The position numbers were made by a program, and so were the translations under genes. From Lachnospiraceae bacterium (GTDB lineage Bacteria; Bacillota; Clostridia; Lachnospirales; Lachnospiraceae): 64,000 nt of DNA. The stretch spans positions 1 through 64,000 of the forward strand of contig JAFQCK010000131.1 of assembly GCA_017416465.1 (NCBI GenBank). Reading direction: 5' to 3'. The notes under the pieces are model-generated. The model ran no database searches and was not told the DNA's origin. It saw only the letters and a list, made by a program, of their open reading frames with translations. Positions 41,459 to 50,893 of the stretch are shown piece after piece; position 1 is the first letter of the stretch, and the number at the start of each line of letters is the position of its first letter.

Positions 41459-43417
41459 GTGGAAAGAATAAAAGAACTTACCGACCTTTTAAATAAAGCT
41501 TCTAAAGCCTATTATCAAGATGGAAATGAGATAATGTCCAACTTTGAATATGATAAATTATATGACGAATTAGTAGCTTTAGAAAAAGAAACAGGAATTG
41601 TTTTGGCAAACAGTCCTACTATTAATGTTGGATATGAAGTACTTAGTGAACTTCCAAAAGAAAAACATGATTCACCAATGCTTTCACTTGATAAGACTAA
41701 GGAAGTTAGTGCGTTGGCAGATTTTTTAAATGGGCATGAGGGTGTAATATCATGGAAATTAGATGGTCTTACCGTTGTATTAACTTATAAAGATGGAAAA
41801 CTATTTAAGGCAGTAACAAGAGGTAATGGAGAAGTTGGTGAAGTAATTACCAATAATGCAAAGGTATTTAAAAATATTCCGCTTTCAATTCCTTATAAAA
41901 GCGAACTTGTTATCAGAGGTGAAGCAGTAATAAAATACTCTGATTTTGAAAATATAAATGAAGAGATAGAAGATGTAAGTGCAAAATATAAAAATCCGAG
42001 AAATTTGTGTTCTGGTTCAGTAAGACAACTTAATAATCAGATTACTGCCGAGAGAAATGTAAACTTTTTTGCGTTTGCGCTTATTAAAGCAGATGGAGTA
42101 GAATTTGAAAATTCGGTATTAAAGCAGATGAAATGGCTTAGTGAACAAGGCTTTGAAGTTGTTGAACATTACCTTGTTAATTCGGAAAATATTGAAAAGA
42201 AAGTTGAATATTTTTCAGAAGCTATAAAAATAAATGATTTCCCATCTGATGGACTTGTACTTGTGTTTGATGATATTGAGTATGGTTTATCTCTTGGGAG
42301 GACTGCAAAATTTCCTCGTAATGGTATAGCATTTAAATGGAAAGATGAAACTGCAAAAACCACACTTAAAGAAATCTTTTGGAGCGCATCAAGAACAGGT
42401 CTGATTAATCCGGTCGCAATTTTTGAACCGGTTGAACTTGAGGGAACAACTGTTACAAGAGCAAGCATTCACAATGTAAGCATTTGTGAAGGACTTGAGC
42501 TCGGAATTGGTGATGAAATTGAAGTGTTTAAGGCAAATATGATTATTCCACAAATAGCTTCTAATATTACTAAGAGTGGATTTAAGTCAGTGCCTGAAAA
42601 ATGTCCTGTATGTGGAGAAAATACTGTAATTAAAGAAGATAATGGATTTAAATTTTTATATTGCGTAAATAAAGGTTGTCCTGCTAAAGAAATTAAGAAG
42701 TATACTCATTTCGTAGGAAGAAATGCAATGAATATTGATGGTATGTCTGAGGAAACTCTTGAAAAATTTGTAGATAGCGGATATATAAAAGAATTTGCAG
42801 ACATTTATAAGCTTAACAGATATGAAGATGAGATTGTAAACACTAAGGGATTTGGAAGAAAATCGTTTGATAATTTTATAAATGCAATAGATAATTCAAG
42901 AGAAACTGAGTGTTATAGAATTATTTTCGGTCTTGGAATTGCAGGTATAGGTCAGACTAATGCCAAGATGTTATGTAATGCATTTGATAATGATTTGAAT
43001 AAGCTAATAAATGCGAATAAAGAAGAGTTGATGAATGTTGAAGGTGTTGGTGAAGTTATTGCAGACGCATTTATAAATTATTTTAAAGATGAAAAAAATC
43101 TTTTAGAATATAATAATCTTTTAAATGAATTAAAGATTAAAAAAGAAGAAGTAGGAGAAACAAAAGTTAATGAAAATGTCATAGGTAAAACCTTTGTAAT
43201 TACAGGTTCGGTTAATCATTTTGCTAATAGAAATGAATTAAAAGATCTTATTGAGAAGATGGGTGGAAAGGTTACCGGCTCAGTTACAAAGAATACTGAT
43301 TATTTAATAAATAATGATTCAATGTCATCATCTTCTAAGAATAAGAAAGCTAAAGAACTTTCTGTAAGTATAATAACAGAAGAAGAATTTTTAAAGCTTG
43401 CAGATATTGAAAGATAG
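41459..43417 (+). CDS. ligA: NAD-dependent DNA ligase
   Basis: 652 residues, GTG start after AAAGGAA. The adenylation domain has the nucleophile Lys100 in SWKLDGL; the OB fold follows, then a Cys4 zinc finger (CPVCG with CVNKGCPAK), helix-hairpin-helix repeats (GIAGIGQTNAKML, VEGVGEVIADAF) and a C-terminal BRCT domain (GKTFVITGSVNHF). It seals nicks in replication and repair. It is slightly shorter than the usual 670. Confidence 0.97.
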   Translation: MERIKELTDLLNKASKAYYQDGNEIMSNFEYDKLYDELVALEKETGIVLANSPTINVGYEVLSELPKEKHDSPMLSLDKTKEVSALADFLNGHEGVISWKLDGLTVVLTYKDGKLFKAVTRGNGEVGEVITNNAKVFKNIPLSIPYKSELVIRGEAVIKYSDFENINEEIEDVSAKYKNPRNLCSGSVRQLNNQITAERNVNFFAFALIKADGVEFENSVLKQMKWLSEQGFEVVEHYLVNSENIEKKVEYFSEAIKINDFPSDGLVLVFDDIEYGLSLGRTAKFPRNGIAFKWKDETAKTTLKEIFWSASRTGLINPVAIFEPVELEGTTVTRASIHNVSICEGLELGIGDEIEVFKANMIIPQIASNITKSGFKSVPEKCPVCGENTVIKEDNGFKFLYCVNKGCPAKEIKKYTHFVGRNAMNIDGMSEETLEKFVDSGYIKEFADIYKLNRYEDEIVNTKGFGRKSFDNFINAIDNSRETECYRIIFGLGIAGIGQTNAKMLCNAFDNDLNKLINANKEELMNVEGVGEVIADAFINYFKDEKNLLEYNNLLNELKIKKEEVGETKVNENVIGKTFVITGSVNHFANRNELKDLIEKMGGKVTGSVTKNTDYLINNDSMSSSSKNKKAKELSVSIITEEEFLKLADIER

Positions 43418-43474
43418 TAAGATTTATATTATAATCAATGAAGTTTTGAAAAAATACAGAAAAGAGGCGAAATT

Positions 43475-44380
43475 ATGCCAATTAAGGTTAAAGCAGAATT
43501 ACCTGCTAAAGCAGTAATTGAGAGTGAAAATATATTTATAATGGATGAGACAAGAGCAATCAAGCAGGATATCAGACCGCTTGAAATAGCTATTTTAAAT
43601 CTTATGCCATTAAAACATGAGACTGAGATACAGTTACTTCGAGCATTATCGAATACACCATTACAGGTTAATGTTACATTTGTTCACATAGCTTCACATG
43701 TATCAAAGAATACACCGGCAAGTCACTTGAATCAGTTTTACAGTACATTTGATGAAATAAAGAACAAGAAATTTGATGGTTTTATAATTACAGGTGCACC
43801 ACTTGATGATTATGCATTTGAAGAAGTTACGTATTGGGAAGAAATGAAAGAGATAATGGAATTCACAAAGACACATGTGACTTCAACACTTCATATATGT
43901 TGGGGGGCCTTAGCCGGAATGTATTATCATTATGGCGTAAATATCAGAAGATGTGGGCAGAAACGCTTTGGTATATATGAGCATGAGGTTATTCATAGAA
44001 GAGTACCTTTAATGCGTGGTTTTGATGATGTATTTTTAGCACCACATTCCAGACATATTGAGTCTTCGTTTGAACAGATTAAGGCTAATGACAAGCTTAC
44101 AGTATTAGCAGAGTCTGAGGAAGCCGGTCCGTTGGTTGTAATAGCGGAAGAAGGTAAGCAGATATTCCTTACAGGACATCCTGAATATGACAGAATGACA
44201 CTTGATATTGAGTATAAGAGAGATTTAGGAAAAGGTCTTCCTATTCAAGTTCCTTATAATTATTATAAAGATGATAATCCTGAAAATGCACCACTCCTTA
44301 CTTGGAGAGCGCATGCTAATGCGTTATATACGAATTGGCTCAATTATTATGTATATCAGGTTACTCCTTATGAGTTGTAG
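43475..44380 (+). CDS. metA: Homoserine O-acyltransferase MetA
   Basis: 301 residues. The catalytic Cys142 lies in HICWGALAGMYYHYG, His in FLAPHSRH and Glu in the GHPEYDR block. Residue 111, which sets acyl-CoA choice in this family (Gly for succinyl-CoA, Glu for acetyl-CoA), is Asp here (GAPLDDY), an acidic side chain that favours acetyl-CoA by analogy. Homoserine acylation opens methionine synthesis, matching metH nearby. The start has AGAGGCG upstream. Confidence 0.95.
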   Translation: MPIKVKAELPAKAVIESENIFIMDETRAIKQDIRPLEIAILNLMPLKHETEIQLLRALSNTPLQVNVTFVHIASHVSKNTPASHLNQFYSTFDEIKNKKFDGFIITGAPLDDYAFEEVTYWEEMKEIMEFTKTHVTSTLHICWGALAGMYYHYGVNIRRCGQKRFGIYEHEVIHRRVPLMRGFDDVFLAPHSRHIESSFEQIKANDKLTVLAESEEAGPLVVIAEEGKQIFLTGHPEYDRMTLDIEYKRDLGKGLPIQVPYNYYKDDNPENAPLLTWRAHANALYTNWLNYYVYQVTPYEL

Positions 44381-44690
44381 GGGAAGGGCTTGAAATAGCG
44401 TGTTTTTAAGGGTTAAGCAAAAAAAGCAAAATATACTATTAGTATGAGAAAAGATATATTTGTAGATTAAGGATTTATGGGCATATCGGATATAAAAGAT
44501 ATAGAGTATGACTATTTTTACTCTTGTAGTATAATGCTAAATAAATCGTTTTATTTAACGATGAATATATATGTCAGTTGTTGCAATGTCAACCACAAGA
44601 TTTGATGGAATGAAAAGTTGACATAAATCCCGAATTGGTATATAAGAATAGAGTTTAAGGATTAATATTGTAGATTTGGAGGTGTGCTTT
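44381..44690. other. Gap between metA and the antitoxin-like gene
   Basis: 310 bases. Apart from the promoter listed separately I see a small hairpin (ATCGTT at 44545 with AACGAT at 44557), a TATAAT at 44530 without a -35, and an unconvincing 42-codon frame from 44477. No terminator for metA is evident. Confidence 0.5.
44587..44646 (+). promoter_or_regulatory. Promoter with overlapping inverted repeat
   Basis: TTGACA (44618-44623), a 17-base spacer and TATAAG (44641-44646) form a good sigma-A promoter. TGTCAAC (44587-44593) and GTTGACA (44617-44623) make an inverted repeat whose right arm includes the -35, reminiscent of the ylxM promoter. Confidence 0.65.
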
Positions 44691-44972
44691 ATGACATCGA
44701 TTAGAAAAGAAGCTATTGAAATGTTGGAAAGGGTACCGGAAGATAAATTAAGTTTCGTAATTCAGATTATGCGCGGTGTAAATGGTCTTATTGGAGATGT
44801 TGATAATTCTGAAAAAAATGTTATTAATCTTGACCAATTTGTTATGCCATCAACGGAACGAGGACAGGATGCAGATTCTTATATAAGGGAGTTGAGAGAT
44901 AATGACACAAATGATAAGCAATTGAGACAAGAGAAAGAACTTCCTTGTATGACTATGGATGATTTGATATAG
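44691..44972 (+). CDS. Small antitoxin-like protein
   Basis: 93 residues from ATG 44691, six bases after GGAGGTG. The N-terminus TSIRKEAIEMLERVPEDKLS, then FVIQIMRGVNGL, is a helical module seen in many short Lachnospiraceae proteins that resemble antitoxin dimerisation domains; the rest is polar and probably disordered. No toxin gene adjoins it, so it may be a solitary antitoxin or something else. It has its own promoter and terminator. Confidence 0.7.
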   Translation: MTSIRKEAIEMLERVPEDKLSFVIQIMRGVNGLIGDVDNSEKNVINLDQFVMPSTERGQDADSYIRELRDNDTNDKQLRQEKELPCMTMDDLI

Positions 44973-44974
44973 AG

Positions 44975-45025
44975 AAAATGCTACCACTACATTACGTTTT
45001 AATATAATGTGTCGTAGCATTTTTT
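44975..45025. terminator. Bidirectional terminator
   Basis: AAAATGCTAC (44975-44984) pairs with GTAGCATTTT (45014-45023), with ACATTA/TAATGT inside, between convergent genes. Confidence 0.88.
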
Positions 45026-45043
45026 GTTTACACAAATAAAATA

Positions 45044-46537
45044 TTAACCTAATTGAAAAATCTTCTTTCTAAAAATCACACAATACCAAATTGTATATAT
45101 ACAAAAATGACAACCAATCTTTATAATTTTATTTCCAACACAACTAAGAACCAAATTGGCGAAATTAGATATAAAAAGTGTTGTCACTACACTTAAAATC
45201 AGAGTATAAATTATTGAAGCAGAAATTTTAATCTTCGTTTTAGTGTACACAAACAAAATACTTGAATTAATAAAATTTCCAATTATAAAGGCATAAATAA
45301 ATCCCAAAACACCATATTTAGGAATTACCGTAACAATCAAAAATATCTGTATAACAGAGGTTATAATATTTATCAAAAAAGTAATACCTGTATGACCAAG
45401 TCCGTTAATTATACTTGTAAGTATAGCGGAAATATAGATAAATGGGCATATTAACCCGAGTAGCGAAACATATTTTCCGACATCATTACTATTTAATAAT
45501 AGCTCTCCTATTACATTTCCATAATTATAAAATATAGTAGAACAAAAAACTCCAAAGATAATACACAGTTCAATGCTTTTGTTAGTGGCAAAATTGATTT
45601 TTGAATTATTTTTTCTGCTGTTTGCTTCTGAAATTGTTGGTAAAATCATAAGACAAAATGAATGAATTATTGCACTTGGAAAAAATACCAAAGGTATCAC
45701 AATACCTGTTACAATTCCATATACACCAAGTGATTCAGAGTTAGTAAGTCCATAAATAATAAGCATATTGGGTATTAAAATATTTTGAAAACTTTGTAGT
45801 ATACTTGATAAAAGCCTGTTTAAAGATAAGGGTGTGCTAAGAGAAAGTATTTTTTTTATGTTTGATTTGTTTATATCTTCAGGATTTAATGAAACTTTTG
45901 ATTTTCTTAGCATAAGCAAACAATAAATAGTAGCAGATGTCTCACCTATTACAGTTCCGGTTATTACGTATGAAGGCGTAATTCTGTAATTGTACATATC
46001 TGCAATAAAGATAAAAATACATATGCTGAGTACACGAACAATTTGCTCGACGATTTGTGAAATGGCAGGTATTTTAGTATTTCTATGTCCCAGATAATAG
46101 CCATAAATACAATAATGTATACTGGAAATTGGAATTGATATTGACATGATTTTCAGTAAAACATTACATCTTGGTTCTAAAATATATCTGTTACTTATTA
46201 TTTTAGAAAAACTAAAAGTAAAAAACATTACTATAATCGAGATTAAAAAAGAAATAAAGACTCCGTTTATAAAATATGTATTTTTTGAATTATCTTTATA
46301 AATTTTACTTTCTGCGGTCAGTTTTGAAATTGCATTTTCAAATCCAAAACCACAAATTGAACAGCAGATTATTTGAATTGGAAAAATTAATTGAATAATT
46401 CCTAAAGCCTCTGCACCTATTTTACCTGTTAAGAATATTCTAAATAAAAAGCCTATTATACGACTAATAAAAGATGAAAGGGTAAGAATAAAAGTTCCTT
46501 TGATTATTTTGTTGCCGGTTATTGTGGAAATATTCAT
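45044..46537 (-). CDS. Polysaccharide/lipid flippase, SpoVB-MATE superfamily
   Basis: 497 residues with about 12-14 membrane helices. The N-terminus TGNKIIKGTFILTLSSFISR, then IIGFLFRIFLTGKIGAEALG, matches SpoVB and related lipid II/polysaccharide flippases of the MVF/MATE group. In Bacillus SpoVB is needed for spore cortex; other members export capsule units. No glycosyltransferases adjoin it, which slightly favours the SpoVB role. AAAGGGAAAA precedes the start on the reverse strand. Confidence 0.83.
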   Translation of the reverse strand: MNISTITGNKIIKGTFILTLSSFISRIIGFLFRIFLTGKIGAEALGIIQLIFPIQIICCSICGFGFENAISKLTAESKIYKDNSKNTYFINGVFISFLISIIVMFFTFSFSKIISNRYILEPRCNVLLKIMSISIPISSIHYCIYGYYLGHRNTKIPAISQIVEQIVRVLSICIFIFIADMYNYRITPSYVITGTVIGETSATIYCLLMLRKSKVSLNPEDINKSNIKKILSLSTPLSLNRLLSSILQSFQNILIPNMLIIYGLTNSESLGVYGIVTGIVIPLVFFPSAIIHSFCLMILPTISEANSRKNNSKINFATNKSIELCIIFGVFCSTIFYNYGNVIGELLLNSNDVGKYVSLLGLICPFIYISAILTSIINGLGHTGITFLINIITSVIQIFLIVTVIPKYGVLGFIYAFIIGNFINSSILFVYTKTKIKISASIIYTLILSVVTTLFISNFANLVLSCVGNKIIKIGCHFCIYTIWYCVIFRKKIFQLG

Positions 46538-46598
46538 ACTAAATATTTTCCCTTTTTTATTATTTATATGAAATTTAGTTATAGGATATGAGGTGTAT

Positions 46599-47747
46599 AT
46601 GAATAAAAATATTATTTATCTTGATAATGCAGCTACTACAAGAACTGACCCGCGTGTAGTAAACGAAATGCTTAAATATTTTGATATACTGTATGGAAAT
46701 CCTTCAAGTGTATATGAGTTTGCAGGTAAAAGTAAGGAAGCTATAGAAAAATCAAGACATATAATTGCAAAATCTATTAATGCAAAAGATACGGAAATAT
46801 ATTTTACATCAGGAGGAACAGAGTCAGATAATTGGGCACTGCGAGGAACAGCTAAGGCATATAAAGATAGAGGAAGACATATTATTACAAGCAAAATTGA
46901 GCATAAGGCAATTTTAAATACAGCTAAAAATATAGAAGATATTGGATTTGAAGTTTCCTATATTGACGTTAATGAATATGGTGTGTTAAAATTGCAAGGA
47001 TTAAAAGATAGTATTAGAAATGATACAATTTTAATATCTGTTATGATGGCTAATAACGAAGTTGGTACGATAGAACCGTATGAAAATATTGCCGATATTG
47101 CTAAAATGAAAAATATAATTTTTCATACAGATGCTGTGCAATGTTATGGTCATATTCCTATAAATGTAAAAAAATCAGGTATAGATTTACTTAGTGCAAG
47201 TGCTCATAAGTTTAATGGTCCAAAGGGAATAGGTTTTTTGTATATTAGTGATGATATAAAGAAAGAGCCTATGATGTTTGGAGGAGGACAGGAAAATGGT
47301 ATGCGTTCGGGTACTCAAAATGTGCCATCAATAGTCGGAATGGCTATGGCTGCTCGTATTGCACATGAAAATATTGAAAAAAGAATGAAAACAGAGAAGT
47401 ATCTCAGGGATTATTTTATAGACAGGGTATTAAGAGAAATTCCATTTGCAAGGCTTAATGGTGATAAAGAGTTAAGACTTCCGGGGAATGTTAATTTTTC
47501 TTTTGAGTATGTTAATAATACGGAACTCATTGCTTTGCTTGATTCTGTAGGTATATGTGCTTCGGGTGGTTCGGCATGCTCAGCATCAAAAAATAGTCCA
47601 TCTCATGTTTTAGTTGCAATGGGATTAACAAAAAATCTTGCTAATTCAGCTATAAGATTTACATTTAGCCATAATAATACTAAAAATGAAATTGATTATA
47701 CGGTAAATTGTTTAAAGTATTTTATTAATAATATTAGAAAAAGTTGA
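46599..47747 (+). CDS. Cysteine desulfurase (NifS/IscS family)
   Basis: 382 residues from ATG 46599, five bases after GAGG. PLP enzyme class V: IYLDNAATTR at the N-terminus, PLP Lys in SASAHKFNGPKG, and the persulfide Cys in ASGGSACSA. It takes sulfur from cysteine. It lies 33 bases before mnmA and probably feeds sulfur for 2-thiouridine and possibly Fe-S clusters. The Cys loop is short, as in group II or Gram-positive variants. Confidence 0.93.
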   Translation: MNKNIIYLDNAATTRTDPRVVNEMLKYFDILYGNPSSVYEFAGKSKEAIEKSRHIIAKSINAKDTEIYFTSGGTESDNWALRGTAKAYKDRGRHIITSKIEHKAILNTAKNIEDIGFEVSYIDVNEYGVLKLQGLKDSIRNDTILISVMMANNEVGTIEPYENIADIAKMKNIIFHTDAVQCYGHIPINVKKSGIDLLSASAHKFNGPKGIGFLYISDDIKKEPMMFGGGQENGMRSGTQNVPSIVGMAMAARIAHENIEKRMKTEKYLRDYFIDRVLREIPFARLNGDKELRLPGNVNFSFEYVNNTELIALLDSVGICASGGSACSASKNSPSHVLVAMGLTKNLANSAIRFTFSHNNTKNEIDYTVNCLKYFINNIRKS

Positions 47748-47780
47748 TTTGTTTTTATGGATGAAAGGATTAGTACGAAT

Positions 47781-48869
47781 ATGACTAATAACGCAAAAAA
47801 AAGAGTAGTAGTTGGTATGTCGGGTGGAGTTGATTCTTCGGTTGCAGCATATCTTCTTAAAGAACAGGGTTATGAAGTAATTGGCGTGACAATGCAGATT
47901 TGGCAAAAAGAATTTGATGTATCTGCTACTAGCAGTTGTTGTGGTATTTCAGCTATAGAGGATGCATCAAAGGTTGCTAAGACTCTTGGGATTGAATATC
48001 ATGTTGTTAATTTTCATAATGAATTTGAAAATACGGTTATAAAGAATTTTATAGAGGAGTATGCAGCAGGCAGAACACCTAATCCTTGTGTTTTGTGTAA
48101 TAGGTGCATTAAATGGGAAAGTCTGATTAGAAAAGCCGATGAACTTAACGCTGATTATGTTGCTACAGGTCATTATGCACGAATAGAGAGACTGGAAAAC
48201 GGAAGATATTCAATAAAAAATTCCATAACAGCGGATAAAGACCAAACCTATGCCTTATATAATCTTACCCAGGAACAGCTCAAAAGAACTTTAATGCCTG
48301 TGGGTGAATATACAAAAGATGAAGTTAGAAAGATGGCTGAAAAGTTAGGGCTTGATGTGGCAAACAAACCTGACAGCATGGATATTTGTTTTGTTCCGGA
48401 TAATGATTATTCGAGTTATATAAAGAAGAATTCTGATATAAAAGTAGAAGAAGGAAATTTTGTTGACGTTAATGGAAATGTAATTGGAAAGCACAAAGGA
48501 ATAATTCATTATACTATTGGTCAGAGAAAAGGATTAAATCTTGCTATGGGACATCCTGTATTTGTAAAAGAGATAAGAGTAGATACAAATGAGGTTGTCA
48601 TTGGTGAAAATAGTGATATAATGAAAAAGATTGTTTTGGCTGACCGAATAAATTATATGGCAGAAGCAGAGATTGATGAAAATAAAGAGTATATTGCGAA
48701 AATAAGATATAATCATAAAGGTTCAAAGTGTCGTTTGAAAAAGGAAGAAGATAAATTGGTGTGTGTTTTTGATGATTACGTAAGAGCGGTAACACCGGGA
48801 CAGGCGTTGGTAGTGTATATAGATGAATATGTTGCACTTGGAGGAACAATACTTAGGGATTTGGATTGA
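47781..48869 (+). CDS. mnmA: tRNA 2-thiouridylase MnmA
   Basis: 362 residues from ATG 47781 (AAAGGA upstream; ATG 47757 has none). The PP-loop is GMSGGVDSS (residues 12-20). The catalytic Cys pair lies in NPCVLCNRCIKW and in MDICFVPD. MnmA thiolates U34 of Glu, Gln and Lys tRNAs using ATP and a sulfur relay from the desulfurase upstream. Confidence 0.96.
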   Translation: MTNNAKKRVVVGMSGGVDSSVAAYLLKEQGYEVIGVTMQIWQKEFDVSATSSCCGISAIEDASKVAKTLGIEYHVVNFHNEFENTVIKNFIEEYAAGRTPNPCVLCNRCIKWESLIRKADELNADYVATGHYARIERLENGRYSIKNSITADKDQTYALYNLTQEQLKRTLMPVGEYTKDEVRKMAEKLGLDVANKPDSMDICFVPDNDYSSYIKKNSDIKVEEGNFVDVNGNVIGKHKGIIHYTIGQRKGLNLAMGHPVFVKEIRVDTNEVVIGENSDIMKKIVLADRINYMAEAEIDENKEYIAKIRYNHKGSKCRLKKEEDKLVCVFDDYVRAVTPGQALVVYIDEYVALGGTILRDLD

Positions 48870-48917
48870 TATCTTAAAAGCAAAAGTAGTTTTAGAAGTG
48901 AGGAAAAATTTATTAAA

Positions 48918-49979
48918 ATGAGTAATGAGAAAAAAGAAAAAAATAAGAAAGATAAAAAGAAGAAAGAATTTGGATTTAAGAAGCTTAAAAGAAAGATAAT
49001 TAGTTTTTCAAAATTATTAATTGCTTGTTTGACATACAAGATTTTTTTACTAATAATTGCGGTATGTATTTGCTTGGCAATATTTTCGAATTACAAGTCA
49101 GATGTACAGAAAAAAATAAATTCCAGTGCTAAGAAAAATATAACATCATTAGTAGATGAAAGTTTAGAAAAGATTAATTTGAAAATTAATGATGAATTTA
49201 CGGTTTTGAATACATTGGCAGTGATTTATAACTGTAATGAAGAGGAAAATATTGCAGAAATAGAGAATTATTATAGTGAAATTCTGGAAGTGCACAGTTT
49301 TGTGGGAATTAATCTTTTGACAAAAGATAAAGAAAGCATAGTTTCACTTGGTACAAACGTAGAGTTCAATGCGGAGGATTTTTATAAAGAAATATTAGAG
49401 GGCGAAAAAGCTATATCACCTGCTGTTTTTGATGAAGTAAATAAAGAGGAATATATATATCTTGGAGTACCGGTTTATGAAAATGATAAGGTTATAGGTA
49501 TTCTTTCGTGTAATTATAAAATAGATGATATAACTGAAATTATAGATACATCATCTTTTGGGAAGTTTGGTACAACTTTTATCTCGCAAGAAGATGGTGT
49601 GTTAGTGGCAAGACCGGAAAATGTGAAAAATAATACAAATTTATTTGAATTATTAGATACAATTGATATCGATAATGATGATTCAATTAAAAAGTTAAAG
49701 AAAAATATAAAAAAAGGAAATTCAGGAATAATTACATATGGTGAAGGAAAACATAAAAGGTATATTTGTTATGATGTGATTCCGGGAACGGACTGGTATG
49801 CAGTATCAATTGTTTCAGCAGATGTTATTAATCCACTTGCAGATAAGGTTGCTAAATTAGCTGTGTCATTATCAATGAGTATTTCGTTTGTGTTTATAAT
49901 ATACATAATCATTACTCTTGGAATAGACATACAGATGTTAAGAAAAAAGAGAAACGAAGAAAGAAATAACGTTTCATAG
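48918..49979 (+). CDS. Membrane protein with extracellular dCache domain, no output domain
   Basis: 353 residues. A very Lys-rich cytoplasmic head (KKEKNKKDKKKK) leads to one membrane helix (about 40-60), an extracellular double-Cache domain (about 70-300; VGINLLTKDKESIVSLG, YIYLGVPVYENDKVIGILS, ITYGEGKHKRYICYDVIPGT) and a second helix (about 315-340), then only about 12 basic residues. dCache domains usually feed kinases, GGDEF or chemoreceptor domains; none is present. The protein may signal through a partner. Confidence 0.85.
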   Translation: MSNEKKEKNKKDKKKKEFGFKKLKRKIISFSKLLIACLTYKIFLLIIAVCICLAIFSNYKSDVQKKINSSAKKNITSLVDESLEKINLKINDEFTVLNTLAVIYNCNEEENIAEIENYYSEILEVHSFVGINLLTKDKESIVSLGTNVEFNAEDFYKEILEGEKAISPAVFDEVNKEEYIYLGVPVYENDKVIGILSCNYKIDDITEIIDTSSFGKFGTTFISQEDGVLVARPENVKNNTNLFELLDTIDIDNDDSIKKLKKNIKKGNSGIITYGEGKHKRYICYDVIPGTDWYAVSIVSADVINPLADKVAKLAVSLSMSISFVFIIYIIITLGIDIQMLRKKRNEERNNVS

Positions 49980-50004
49980 AAATGTATTTAAAAGTCAAAT
50001 AAAT

Positions 50005-50047
50005 AAGCACATTATTGTGAATGGTTTTATGACACAATAGTGTGCTT
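50005..50047. terminator. Hairpin terminator between convergent genes
   Basis: AAGCACA-T-TATTGTG (50005-50019) pairs with CACAATA-G-TGTGCTT (50033-50047), followed by GTTATAATTT. Confidence 0.72.
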
Positions 50048-50089
50048 GTTATAATTTCATGAAATATAAAGTTTTTTAATTAACAAAAT

Positions 50090-50893
50090 TTATAGTTTTG
50101 AAAAGCTAGGAGTTCTCTTTGTGAAATTACAATAATATTTAAATCCGCAATCTATAAGTATATCATTAATTAAATTAAAACTGTGTGAAATATCTTTTGG
50201 ATTATGTGCATCAGAACCTATAGTTATAATCTCTCCTCCTAATTCTTTATATCTTTTTATTATTTCAACACATGGATTAGGAAATGGAAGACCATAGCGT
50301 AAGCTTCCTGAATTAATTTCGATTCCTTTATTCATTGAAATTATTTTTGATAAAATATTATCAATTATATCTTTAAATTTGTTGTAAGAATAAAACTTAT
50401 GTTGATTTGGAGCATATCTCACAACATAATCCAAATGCCCATATACATCGAAATTATTACATACATCTAAGTTTCTAAGTATGGATTCAAAATATTCTAA
50501 AAAAGCTTCCTCATCGGATTTTCCTTTGAAGTAATCAGGATAATATGGGTCAAATCCATTAATAAGATGCGAAGAACCAATCACGAAATCAAAATCTTCT
50601 GATGATAAAAATGAATCAATTTTATCTTTTTTGTCCGGTTCTAATCCCATTTCAATACCTGTTTTAATAATAATTTGATTTTTACTTTTAAAAGAAATTT
50701 CTTGAATTTTTTTAAAATAATTATGTGCGTCTATTTCGTATAAAATATCATCAGCAATAAATCCAAAATCTTGATGGTCAGTTATACAAATTTCTTTTAG
50801 CCCTTTTTTTATTGCAGAATCTACAACTTGTTCAGGTATAAATACACAGTCACCTGAAAAAGAAGTATGTATATGATAATCGGAATAAATCAT
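50090..50893 (-). CDS. Histidinol-phosphatase, PHP family
   Basis: 267 residues. The PHP metal motifs are seen: YHIHTSFSGD at the N-terminus, ITDHQD, GIEMGLEP, GSSHLING, YGHLDYVVRY and GSDAHNPKD. This is the HisJ/HisK type that dephosphorylates L-histidinol phosphate with a trinuclear metal centre. No other his genes are here, so a different phosphoester substrate is possible. It is divergent from gap. Confidence 0.88.
   Translation of the reverse strand: MIYSDYHIHTSFSGDCVFIPEQVVDSAIKKGLKEICITDHQDFGFIADDILYEIDAHNYFKKIQEISFKSKNQIIIKTGIEMGLEPDKKDKIDSFLSSEDFDFVIGSSHLINGFDPYYPDYFKGKSDEEAFLEYFESILRNLDVCNNFDVYGHLDYVVRYAPNQHKFYSYNKFKDIIDNILSKIISMNKGIEINSGSLRYGLPFPNPCVEIIKRYKELGGEIITIGSDAHNPKDISHSFNLINDILIDCGFKYYCNFTKRTPSFSKL

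Noticed and set aside
44477-44605. 42-codon frame in the metA downstream gap
   Set aside because: Weak spacing to AAGGA, odd composition, and it overlaps promoter-like DNA; no support beyond an open frame.
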